6,415 bases of DNA from Opitutales bacterium (GTDB taxonomy: Bacteria; Verrucomicrobiota; Verrucomicrobiia; Opitutales; Intestinicryptomonadaceae): contig JAGBOM010000072.1 in NCBI GenBank assembly GCA_017633865.1, positions 1 to 6,415 of the forward strand, read 5' to 3'. A model generated the notes under the pieces. The model searched no databases. It was not told the origin of the DNA and saw nothing but the letters and a program-made list of their open reading frames with translations. The translations under genes and the position numbers were made by a program. Shown one piece after another: positions 1 through 5,731 of this stretch (position 1 is its first letter; the number at the start of each line of letters is the position of its first letter).

Positions 1-1089
1 GGCCTCGCGGTTATTTTGGACGTGGTCTACAACCATGTCGGCGAGCCGAACCATCTTATAAAAATCGACAAGGAGTACTACTTCAACACCGCCCCCGACG
101 ACGCCCTCATAAATTATAGCGGCTGCGGCAACGACTTCCGCGCGGAGGCTCCGATGTCGAAAAAGCTCATAATAGAATCTTTAAAGCACCTCGTAAAAAA
201 CTACCGCGTGGACGGATTCAGATTCGACCTCGCCGAGCTTTTGGGCGCGGACGTTTTAAGCGAAGTCGAGGCGGAGCTAAAAAAGATAAACCCGTCGGTA
301 ATTTTAATCGCCGAGCCGTGGAGCTTCAGGGGCAACATATCGCTGCCGCTCAGGGGCACGGGCTTCAGCTATTGGAACGACGGATTTAGGGAGTTCATAT
401 TGTCGTACTGCAAAAATTCGGGGGACAAGGCGGGGTTCAAATATTTTATTTGCGGCTCGCCGTCTTACGCGTCGTTCCCCGCGCAAACGGTAAACTATGT
501 CGAAAGCCATGACGACATGTGCCTGTTCGACCGCGTTTGCCAAACGCCGGACTCCCCCTCTTTCGAGGGCGTTAGAATATACAAGATGTGCCTCGCCGCC
601 ACGATTTTGGCCGTGGGGATTCCAATGCTCGCCGAGGGCGCGGACTTGCTGCGGACAAAGCGCGGAGTGTCGAACACCTATTTGCGCGGCGACCTAAACG
701 CCCTCGAATATTCCCGCGGAGAAATCTTTACGGGCTTGCGCGAGTGGGTAAGGGCGCTTGCCCGATTTAGAACAAGCGCGGCGGCGTCCGCCTTAAAGCT
801 GTCGGAACCGCGGGGCGCGGAGTATTTCAGGTTTTTTGAGAGCGCGGAGTCCAACGCCGTCGGCGCGCTATTTAACGCGAAAAAACAGCGGGGCGTAAAA
901 AGGATTTTTGCGGCGTTCAACCCGTCCGAAAAGTTTGAAAAAATAAACGCGCAAGGCCTCGACCTCGATTCGTTTAAGCTTATTGCGGACATCGACAGGT
1001 TCGACTTGGGCGGCCTCCCGCGAGGGGAGGTGGAGGGCGGATTTTTGAGCCTCGCCCCGCGCTCGGTTTTGCTTTTTTTGGAGAAATGA
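1..1089 (+). CDS. GH13 alpha-glucan hydrolase, debranching (pullulanase/isoamylase-like) type, C-terminal part
   Basis: This is the C-terminal 362 residues of a glycoside hydrolase family 13 enzyme; the frame is open to the left edge, so the true start lies outside. All four GH13 signature regions are visible. Region I is DVVYNHVG at residues 7-14. Region II is GFRFDLAE with nucleophile Asp76. Region III is ILIAEPW with acid/base Glu105. Region IV is NYVESHDD with His170 and Asp171. The SGCGND motif near residues 40-45, and GIPMLAEGADLLRTKRG followed by NTYLRGD, resemble alpha-1,6 debranching enzymes (pullulanase, isoamylase, GlgX) more than plain alpha-amylases. The last ~90 residues look like the usual C-terminal beta-sandwich. 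The family retains the anomeric configuration while cleaving alpha-glucans such as glycogen, starch or pullulan. The exact subfamily and substrate cannot be fixed without the N-terminus, nor can location, since any signal peptide is outside. The stop is four bases before the next gene, suggesting co-transcription. Confidence 0.88.
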   Translation, partial: GLAVILDVVYNHVGEPNHLIKIDKEYYFNTAPDDALINYSGCGNDFRAEAPMSKKLIIESLKHLVKNYRVDGFRFDLAELLGADVLSEVEAELKKINPSVILIAEPWSFRGNISLPLRGTGFSYWNDGFREFILSYCKNSGDKAGFKYFICGSPSYASFPAQTVNYVESHDDMCLFDRVCQTPDSPSFEGVRIYKMCLAATILAVGIPMLAEGADLLRTKRGVSNTYLRGDLNALEYSRGEIFTGLREWVRALARFRTSAAASALKLSEPRGAEYFRFFESAESNAVGALFNAKKQRGVKRIFAAFNPSEKFEKINAQGLDLDSFKLIADIDRFDLGGLPRGEVEGGFLSLAPRSVLLFLEK

Positions 1090-1093
1090 TTTT

Positions 1094-1924
1094 ATGAAAA
1101 AACTATGGATTTTTTTGGCCGCTGTCGTATGCGGAGCTTCCTGCGCTTCCGCCGCGAAGACGGATTCATATTACACCGCCTCCGTCAGCGAAAAAAAGAT
1201 AGTTTTTCAAAAGCCCTACGAGGAGATTTTGGACGTTTTCTATTTCGGACTCGGAGAAAATCCCCTGCGCTCGCTCTTTGTCGTGCCCGCAATAGAAAGC
1301 CAACAGCAAAACGGCTTAAAAAAAACCTACAAGCCTTTCGTCTCGAGAGTTATCGACACGCCGGATTATCTGCTTGCCGTGGTTTATTTGGAAGGCGCGG
1401 CAAAGATGGCGGACATCTATTTAAAAGACGGCAAAAGCTACGGAATTTCCGCAACCCTGCGCGCGCCTAAAATCCCGGCCCCCGCGCCCGCCGAAGATTC
1501 CGAAAAAAATAAAGCCGCCGCCGCGCAGCCCGCCTTAAAAACCGCCCACGCCGAAAAAAACAATTCCCACCCTTTGCACGAAGAGCCTCCGGAGTGCCAT
1601 ATTTCCGACGGAAAAATCGAGCTGAAGTTCGCGGAAGGCGTCGAGCTTGTGGCGGACATTTCAAAACTCGCCGCCGCAAAGGACGATTCCGAAAAGCGCA
1701 AGGCGGCGGTCGCCAAGCTTGGCGGCGGGGTCAAGATTCGCGAATTTAAAAACGAAAAGCGCGAAGTCGGGAAAGTCGAAGTGTTTTTGCCGAAACAAAA
1801 AGAGCCCGCCGCGACATTTAATCTGCCAAATTTAAGCGGCCTGAAATACGGCCTGGCAAACGACGGCAAGAGGGTGGAGATTTCCTGCGGCAACGTTATC
1901 ATATCTTTAGATTTAGATATCTAA
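1094..1924 (+). CDS. Exported protein of unknown function, two domains joined by a Pro/Ala-rich linker
   Basis: I do not recognise the family of this 276-residue protein. Residues 1-20 form a classical signal peptide: a KK start, a hydrophobic core and a small-residue end (CASA before AK), so signal peptidase I cleavage near residue 20 or 21 is likely. Two cysteines (13, 17) lie in the signal region, but neither sits in a good lipobox. Residues ~22-125 form a mixed beta-type segment. Residues ~126-167 are a low-complexity linker rich in Pro, Ala, Lys and Glu. Residues ~168-276 form a second, charged, beta-rich segment ending in alternating hydrophobic residues (VIISLDLDI). The start ATG has a GGAG ribosome site at 1080-1083, ten bases upstream, inside the end of the preceding glucan hydrolase gene. 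The four-base gap argues for an operon. The layout suggests a periplasmic or cell-surface protein; a link to glucan use is only guilt by association. Confidence 0.8.
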   Translation: MKKLWIFLAAVVCGASCASAAKTDSYYTASVSEKKIVFQKPYEEILDVFYFGLGENPLRSLFVVPAIESQQQNGLKKTYKPFVSRVIDTPDYLLAVVYLEGAAKMADIYLKDGKSYGISATLRAPKIPAPAPAEDSEKNKAAAAQPALKTAHAEKNNSHPLHEEPPECHISDGKIELKFAEGVELVADISKLAAAKDDSEKRKAAVAKLGGGVKIREFKNEKREVGKVEVFLPKQKEPAATFNLPNLSGLKYGLANDGKRVEISCGNVIISLDLDI

Positions 1925-1969
1925 ACCAACTAACCCACAAGGTTTTTTTCCCTTCTTTTTTATAAGACT

Positions 1970-2088
1970 ATTTCTAAATAAGCTATTGCGAAGCAATGCG
2001 TGTACAAACGGAAAAGGCGGGTTGACCAACCCGCCGCATAACCACAGAGAGGAAGCGAAGCTTCCGAAGGTCAAGGACAATGTCCTTG
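1970..2088 (+). repeat. 119-bp four-hairpin repeat, copy 1
   Basis: This is the first of two direct copies, 135 bases apart start to start. Four consecutive inverted repeats are visible. H1 is ATTGC-GAA-GCAAT (1985-1997). H2 is GGCGGGTTG and CAACCCGCC around a two-base centre (2016-2035). H3 is GGAAGC-GAA-GCTTCC (2051-2065). H4 is CAAGGAC-AAT-GTCCTTG (2072-2088). The copies match at 112 of 119 positions, and all seven differences (2010, 2040-2042, 2079-2081) fall in linkers or in the H4 loop, never in a stem. The element is non-coding and could be a dispersed intergenic repeat (REP/MITE-like), a structured RNA or a transcription-end module. I see no target-site duplication or terminal inverted repeat, so transposition is not shown. 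It lies 45 bases after the exported-protein gene, and the DNA orientation is arbitrary. Confidence 0.93.
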
Positions 2089-2095
2089 TTTTTTT
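2072..2095 (+). terminator. Rho-independent terminator formed by hairpin 4 of repeat copy 1
   Basis: A perfect seven-base-pair stem (CAAGGAC with GTCCTTG) encloses the loop AAT and is directly followed by seven T residues (2089-2095). This is the best intrinsic terminator downstream of the glucan hydrolase and exported-protein pair, about 150 bases past the latter's stop. The stem is only moderately GC-rich with a three-base loop, so efficiency is uncertain. The T run lies outside the repeat unit and is absent after copy 2. Confidence 0.6.
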
Positions 2096-2104
2096 ATTCG
2101 GATA

Positions 2105-2223
2105 ATTTCTAAATAAGCTATTGCGAAGCAATGCGTGTACAAACAGAAAAGGCGGGTTGACCAACCCGCCGCATTGTCACAGAGAGGAAGCGAAGCTTCC
2201 GAAGGTCAAGGACTCCGTCCTTG
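2105..2223 (+). repeat. 119-bp four-hairpin repeat, copy 2
   Basis: This is the second copy in the same orientation, 16 bases after the end of copy 1. Its hairpins lie at 2120-2132, 2151-2170, 2186-2200 and 2207-2223, with every stem base identical to copy 1. The H4 loop is TCC rather than AAT, and the H2-H3 linker carries TGT instead of AAC. Unlike copy 1, its last hairpin is followed by an A-rich stretch and not by a T run, so it should not terminate rightward transcription by itself. A consensus TTGACA box begins 21 bases after it, so the repeat borders the upstream edge of a possible promoter. Confidence 0.93.
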
Positions 2224-2243
2224 AAAATATTGTGAAAAAAAAT

Positions 2244-2272
2244 TTGACACGCTGGCTTGTTGTATATTTAAA
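2244..2272 (+). promoter_or_regulatory. Candidate sigma70 promoter in front of the dikinase leader region
   Basis: A perfect -35 box TTGACA (2244-2249) is followed after exactly 17 bases by TTTAAA (2267-2272), a 4-of-6 match to the -10 consensus. A TATATT hexamer at 2263-2268 is a better box but sits at a poor 13-base spacing. The upstream 20 bases are A-rich, like an UP element. Transcription would start near 2279 and run toward the dikinase gene, over 550 bases away. I infer it serves either a small independent unit or a long dikinase leader. Confidence 0.42.
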
Positions 2273-2287
2273 GGTTGTAAAGAGATT

Positions 2288-2320
2288 TCGAGATATGCAA
2301 AAAGCGGGTCTCGGTTTTTT
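2288..2320 (+). terminator. Possible early terminator/attenuator just after the candidate promoter
   Basis: CGAGAT (2289-2294) can pair with GTCTCG (2308-2313), with one G-U pair and a further wobble pair at the base, around a 13-base loop. Six T residues follow (2315-2320). It would stop transcripts about 40 bases after the predicted start. The stem is short and the loop large, so this is weak evidence. Confidence 0.28.
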
Positions 2321-2446
2321 AGGCTCTGTTTTATAGGCCTGAAAATTTTTATGCCGGGGTTTGCGAAAAGCTTATCGTCGATATTTTGCTCTAAAAAAAG
2401 TGAAGAGGCGTTTTCTTCATAATTAAGGAGGGGCTAAAAATAAAAA

Positions 2447-2614
2447 ATGCCCTTCGGCGTTATGGGAATTGTTCTTTTTGCGGCCCGGACTGCTTTTTGG
2501 GAGGGAAGCTTTGCGGGCGCGGGGCGTTTTTTGACAAGGGCTTCGGGCTTCGGCGGGAATTGCCGTCGGCTCGAGCCCCTTTTTAGAAAATGCGAATCCT
2601 CCCTTTTTTTGTGA
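2447..2614 (+). CDS. Possible 55-residue small protein, unknown
   Basis: An ATG opens a 55-codon frame ending in TGA at 2612-2614. The predicted peptide begins MPFGVMGIVLFAARTAFW and is rich in Phe, Gly, Arg and Leu. A short hydrophobic stretch at residues 3-13 is not long enough for a convincing membrane helix. In its favour, a perfect AAGGAGG string at 2425-2431 lies upstream, and the frame sits between a candidate promoter (2244) and a strong terminator (2673). Against it, the gap from that string to the ATG is 15 bases, longer than ideal. Many codons are T-run codons typical of non-coding DNA here, and a hairpin lies inside it. I do not recognise it. It may be a leader peptide or simply chance. 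Confidence 0.2.
   Translation: MPFGVMGIVLFAARTAFWEGSFAGAGRFLTRASGFGGNCRRLEPLFRKCESSLFL
2545..2584 (+). terminator. Weak terminator-like hairpin inside the possible small ORF
   Basis: GGGCT (2545-2549) can pair with AGCCC (2574-2578), and an inner GGC/GCC pairing is possible, followed by a run of five T residues at 2580-2584. The arm also holds the ten-base palindrome GGCTCGAGCC (2568-2577). The outer stem is short and the interior loops are large. If this terminator works, the 55-codon frame would be unlikely to be expressed. Confidence 0.25.
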
Positions 2615-2672
2615 GAAAATTTCGGCGTTATTGAAATTTCGATTCCTAAAAAATCGTTCTTTCAGAAGGCTG

Positions 2673-2697
2673 TTCGCGCGGGCGCGAAGTTTTTTTT
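2673..2697 (+). terminator. Strong rho-independent terminator upstream of the dikinase gene
   Basis: TTCGCGC (2673-2679) and GCGCGAA (2682-2688) form a perfect GC-rich stem with a tight loop. In practice this is six pairs around the tetraloop CGGG, followed by G and eight T residues (2690-2697). It is oriented to stop rightward transcription 149 bases before the dikinase start. It therefore ends a separate short unit starting near 2279, or it acts as an attenuator in a long dikinase leader. If it ends a unit, the dikinase needs its own promoter within 2698-2845, and I found no convincing one there. Confidence 0.68.
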
Positions 2698-2710
2698 AGC
2701 GCTTCCGAAA

Positions 2711-2807
2711 TTCCGGCGGGCTTTGTTATGCCGAGCCGGAGATTTTGCGGATCTTTAAAACTCAAGATGTCTTTGGGCGAGCCGGAAAAATTTTTCGGGT
2801 AGGCTCG
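2711..2807 (+). promoter_or_regulatory. Paired hairpins with alternative pairing in the dikinase leader
   Basis: Hairpin one pairs TCCGGC (2712-2717) with GCCGGA (2735-2740), plus an inner GGC/GCC. Hairpin two pairs CGAGCC (2778-2783) with GGCTCG (2802-2807) and is followed seven bases later by five T residues (2814-2818). The nine-base string CGAGCCGGA occurs twice (2732-2740 and 2778-2786), so the first arm can pair with either copy and the last arm with either copy. That gives mutually exclusive folds, as in attenuators. No ligand-binding riboswitch consensus is recognisable. The regulatory role is an inference from pairing alone. Confidence 0.35.
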
Positions 2808-2845
2808 AAGAGGTTTTTATAGGCAATATATAAAACAAGAAAAAT

Positions 2846-5620
2846 ATGGCTAAAACAGTGAAAAAAGCTGCATCGTCAAAGAAGCCGGCAGCGAAAACGA
2901 AGGCTTCGTCAGTTAAACGCGCCGCAAAAAGCGCGGTAAAGTACACATACTGGTTCGGCAAGAAAACCGACGGCAACGCCACCATGCGCAATTTGCTGGG
3001 CGGCAAGGGCGCGAATCTCGCCGAAATGGCGCGCATCGGCCTGCCTGTTCCCCCGGGGTTTACCATCACCACGGAGGTTTGCTCGTATTTTTATAAAAAC
3101 GGCAAGAAATATCCGGCGGCCTTGGCCGGCGCGGTCAAGGAGGGCGTCGCCTCCGTCGAAAGGCAGATGGGCAAAACCTTCGGCGACGCCGCCGATCCGC
3201 TTCTTTTCTCGGTGCGCTCGGGCGCGAGGGAATCAATGCCCGGCATGATGGACACCATCTTGAACCTCGGCCTTAACGACAAGACCGTAGAGGGCTTGGC
3301 CGCTAAAACCTCGAACCCCCGCTTTGCGTGGGACTGCTACCGCAGGTTCATACAAATGTACGGCGACGTCGTAATGGGCGTTCAGGCCCGCAACGAGGCG
3401 GAGCTCGACCCGTTCCACGAAGTCATGGAGGGCGTTAAGGCCGAAGCCGGCGTAAAGCTCGACACCGAGCTTACGGTTGACGACCTGAAAAAGCTCGTCG
3501 CCCGCTACAAGGTTCTGATTAAGGACCGCGCTGGCAAGGAGTTCCCGCAGGACGTGTTCGCGCAGCTTTGGGGCGCGATAGGCGCGGTGTTCGACTCTTG
3601 GATGAACGAGCGCGCTATCATCTACCGCCAGAAGTACGGCATTCCCGCCGACTGGGGCACTGCCGTAAACGTCCAGACGATGGTGTTCGGCAACAAGGGC
3701 AACACGTCCGCAACGGGCGTTGCCTTCACTAGAGACCCCGCCAACGGCGAAAACGTGTTCTACGGCGAATACCTTATTAACGCCCAGGGCGAAGACGTCG
3801 TCGCGGGCGTCCGCACCCCGCACAAAATCGCGATGCTTTCAAAGGAAATGCCGAAAGCCTACAAGGAGCTTTTGTCAATCCGCTCCAAGCTTGAAAAGCA
3901 CTTCCGCGACATGCAGGACTTCGAGTTCACAATCGAGGAAAACAAGCTTTACATGCTCCAGACCCGCAACGGCAAGCGCACGGGCTTGGCGGCCGTCCGC
4001 ATAGCCGTCGAAATGAACAAGGAAAAGCTTATGGACGAAAAGACCGCGATTAAGAAAATCCCGGCAGAGTCCATCTCGAGCCTCCTTGTTCCGGTGTTCG
4101 ACACTTCCGCGCTCAAAAAGGTTAAGCCCATCGCAAGGGGCTTGAACGCTGGCCCGGGCGCGGCCACCGGCAAGGTCGTGTTCTCGGCCACAATGGCGGA
4201 GCTCGAAAACTCGAAGGGCGCCAAGACAATCCTTTGCCGCGAAGAAACCTCGCCCGAGGATTTGCGCGGCATGATAGCCTCGGAGGGCATTCTTACGGCG
4301 CGCGGCGGGGTAAGCTCGCACGCGGCTCTCGTCGCCCGCCAGATGGGCAAGGTTTGCGTGTGCGGCGCCTCCGACTTGAAGGTCGACTACGCGAAGCACC
4401 TTATGAGCGTGGGCGACATCGTGGTAAAGGAGGGCGACTATATCTCTATCGACGGCACTACGGGCGAAATTTTCTTGGGCGAAATTCCGACGGCCGACAG
4501 CGAGGTAATCCGCGTTCTAAACGGCAAGATGAAGCCCGCCAAGAGCTACACCTACCGCCTCTTTGAAACCGTCATGAAGTGGGCCGACAAGCACCGCAAG
4601 CTGGGCATACGCACCAACGCCGACAGCCCCGCGCAGGCCAAGAGCGCCCTGCTTTTGGGCGCCGAGGGCATAGGCCTTTGCCGCACCGAGCACATGTTCT
4701 TCGAGGGCAACAGAATAGACTCTATGCGCCGCATGATTTTGGCGGGCGACACCGCCGAGCGCAAGCTCGCCCTCGCGGAGCTTCTGCCATACCAGCGCTC
4801 CGACTTCGAGGGAATCTTTAAGGCGATGGACGGCCACCCCGTTACAATCCGCCTGCTCGACCCCCCGCTGCACGAGTTCCTCCCGCACGACTCCGCCGCG
4901 AGAAACGCCCTTGCCGAAAAGCTCGGCGTGTCTTCCGAATTCGTAGCGGAGCGCTGCAACGCGCTCAAGGAGCAAAACCCGATGCTCGGCCACAGGGGCT
5001 GCCGCCTCGGCAACTCCTATCCCGAAATCACCGAAATGCCGGCGCGCGCGATATTCGAGGCCGTCGCAAAAGTGATGAAGGGCAAGAAGCCCGCGAAGGT
5101 CATGACGGAAGTCATGGTTCCTCTTGTGGGCTTCGTGCAGGAGCTCAAGAACCAGGTCGCGATAATCCACAAGGTCGCGGCGGAAGTCATGAAGGAAAAG
5201 GGCGTCAAGTTCTCCTATATGGTAGGAACCATGATAGAAATCCCCAGAGGCGCGCTTACCGCCGACGAAATCGCGGAGGTTGCGGACTTCTTCTCGTTCG
5301 GCACGAACGACCTCACACAGACGGGGCTCGGCATGAGCCGCGACGACAGCGGCTCCTTCCTCGGCAAGTATAAGGAGCTCGACATTCTGGCGAAGAATCC
5401 GTTTGCGTCGATAGACCAGACGGGCATAGGCCAGCTCGTAAAAATCGGCGTCGAAAAGGGGCGCGGCGTAAAGCCCAAGCTGAAGATGGGCGTTTGCGGC
5501 GAACACGGCGGCGATCCGGAATCGATAAGATTCTTTAACGACGTTGGCCTGAACTACGTAAGCTGCTCGCCGCCGCGCGTTCCGGTTGCGCGCTTGGCAG
5601 CGGCACAGGCCGCGATTTAG
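2846..5620 (+). CDS. ppdK: Pyruvate, phosphate dikinase with H1-like N-terminal tail
   Basis: This 924-residue cytoplasmic enzyme interconverts pyruvate + ATP + Pi with PEP + AMP + PPi, in gluconeogenic or PPi-saving glycolytic direction. The nucleotide-binding domain (~33-400) shows [15 protein letters not shown] at 47-61, [16 protein letters not shown] at 122-137 and [14 protein letters not shown] at 275-288. The swivelling phosphohistidine domain (~425-545) has GGVSSHAA with catalytic His492; the usual regulatory Thr two residues before it is Ser490. The PEP/pyruvate barrel (~570-924) shows Arg613 (GLCRTEHMF), Arg669 ([12 protein letters not shown]), Glu798 (GTMIEIPR), Asn821-Asp822 (SFGTND) and Cys884 ([10 protein letters not shown]). 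The C-terminus ([12 protein letters not shown]) ends where the family ends. The usual length is about 874. Much of the excess is residues 1-32, an extension with ten Lys, one Arg, nine Ala and no acidic residue. The ATG is the first possible start after an in-frame stop at 2831-2833 and lacks a clear Shine-Dalgarno site. Codon use is strongly biased to C-ending codons, suggesting high expression. Confidence 0.97.
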   Translation: MAKTVKKAASSKKPAAKTKASSVKRAAKSAVKYTYWFGKKTDGNATMRNLLGGKGANLAEMARIGLPVPPGFTITTEVCSYFYKNGKKYPAALAGAVKEGVASVERQMGKTFGDAADPLLFSVRSGARESMPGMMDTILNLGLNDKTVEGLAAKTSNPRFAWDCYRRFIQMYGDVVMGVQARNEAELDPFHEVMEGVKAEAGVKLDTELTVDDLKKLVARYKVLIKDRAGKEFPQDVFAQLWGAIGAVFDSWMNERAIIYRQKYGIPADWGTAVNVQTMVFGNKGNTSATGVAFTRDPANGENVFYGEYLINAQGEDVVAGVRTPHKIAMLSKEMPKAYKELLSIRSKLEKHFRDMQDFEFTIEENKLYMLQTRNGKRTGLAAVRIAVEMNKEKLMDEKTAIKKIPAESISSLLVPVFDTSALKKVKPIARGLNAGPGAATGKVVFSATMAELENSKGAKTILCREETSPEDLRGMIASEGILTARGGVSSHAALVARQMGKVCVCGASDLKVDYAKHLMSVGDIVVKEGDYISIDGTTGEIFLGEIPTADSEVIRVLNGKMKPAKSYTYRLFETVMKWADKHRKLGIRTNADSPAQAKSALLLGAEGIGLCRTEHMFFEGNRIDSMRRMILAGDTAERKLALAELLPYQRSDFEGIFKAMDGHPVTIRLLDPPLHEFLPHDSAARNALAEKLGVSSEFVAERCNALKEQNPMLGHRGCRLGNSYPEITEMPARAIFEAVAKVMKGKKPAKVMTEVMVPLVGFVQELKNQVAIIHKVAAEVMKEKGVKFSYMVGTMIEIPRGALTADEIAEVADFFSFGTNDLTQTGLGMSRDDSGSFLGKYKELDILAKNPFASIDQTGIGQLVKIGVEKGRGVKPKLKMGVCGEHGGDPESIRFFNDVGLNYVSCSPPRVPVARLAAAQAAI

Positions 5621-5640
5621 CCCGCGCTAAAAACATTAAA

Positions 5641-5674
5641 GGCGAAGCGTAAAAAAATGCTTCGCCTTTTTTTT
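5641..5674 (+). terminator. Rho-independent terminator of ppdK, possibly bidirectional
   Basis: GGCGAAGC (5641-5648) and GCTTCGCC (5659-5666) form a perfect eight-pair stem with a ten-base A-rich loop and eight T residues (5667-5674). It lies 20 bases after the dikinase stop. The three A residues at 5638-5640 can extend the stem. On the minus strand the same stem is followed by TTTAATGTTTTT, so it may also stop the convergent transporter transcript. Confidence 0.88.
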
Positions 5675-5731
5675 GCGCATAAAAAATCGAACGAAAATTT
5701 TTGCGCGCCTAAATTTTTAAGTAATTTTTTC

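Larger units (their letters stand above)
1925..2845. other. Long intergenic region with repeats, hairpins and possible small transcription unit
   Basis: About 920 bases lie between the exported-protein gene and the dikinase gene without a gene of recognisable family on either strand. The first third contains two nearly identical hairpin-rich repeats. The remainder is rich in T and A runs alternating with GC-rich inverted repeats. It contains a sigma70-like promoter, a perfect Shine-Dalgarno string (AAGGAGG, 2425-2431), one 55-codon ORF, a strong intrinsic terminator at 2673-2697 and two strong hairpins in the last 140 bases. Just after the exported gene, AACC and GGTT (1932-1944) flank a five-base loop and are followed by a T run, giving only a weak terminator. 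I saw no tRNA, rRNA, CRISPR array, transposase remnant or riboswitch class that I can name. ORFs reading through the repeats on both strands look like chance frames. Confidence 0.7.

Noticed and set aside
1913..2164. 83-codon minus-strand ORF with an internally repeated peptide (NPPF...VHALLRNSLFRN)
   Set aside because: The peptide repeat is just the translation of the two DNA repeats. The frame runs through four hairpins per unit and into the end of the exported-protein gene on the other strand, and it has no recognisable domain.
1970..2223. CRISPR array or integron attC-type site
   Set aside because: There are only two long units with a 16-base gap and no short repeat/spacer periodicity. 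I saw no attC core sites and no integrase or cas gene nearby.
2121..2336. 71-codon plus-strand ORF beginning in repeat copy 2
   Set aside because: Half of it is repeat sequence, it runs across the candidate promoter and an early hairpin, and the equivalent frame in copy 1 is not preserved.
2224..2845. Decayed gene or insertion sequence remnant
   Set aside because: No frame shows fragments of a recognisable protein, and no terminal inverted repeats or target duplications were seen. T and A runs dominate, as in ordinary non-coding DNA.
3233..3823. 196-codon minus-strand ORF inside ppdK
   Set aside because: It is a shadow of the dikinase nucleotide-binding domain, whose motifs in the plus frame are unmistakable.
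4517..5506. 329-codon ORF on the minus strand inside ppdK
   Set aside because: It is antisense to the fully conserved dikinase barrel, has a low-complexity Ala/Val/Leu/His/Arg composition typical of the shadow of a GC-rich gene, and contains no recognisable motif.
5675..5706. Separate minus-strand terminator for the transporter gene
   Set aside because: GCGC arms and A/T runs can pair imperfectly, but no T run follows in the minus direction. The ppdK terminator stem is a better bidirectional candidate.
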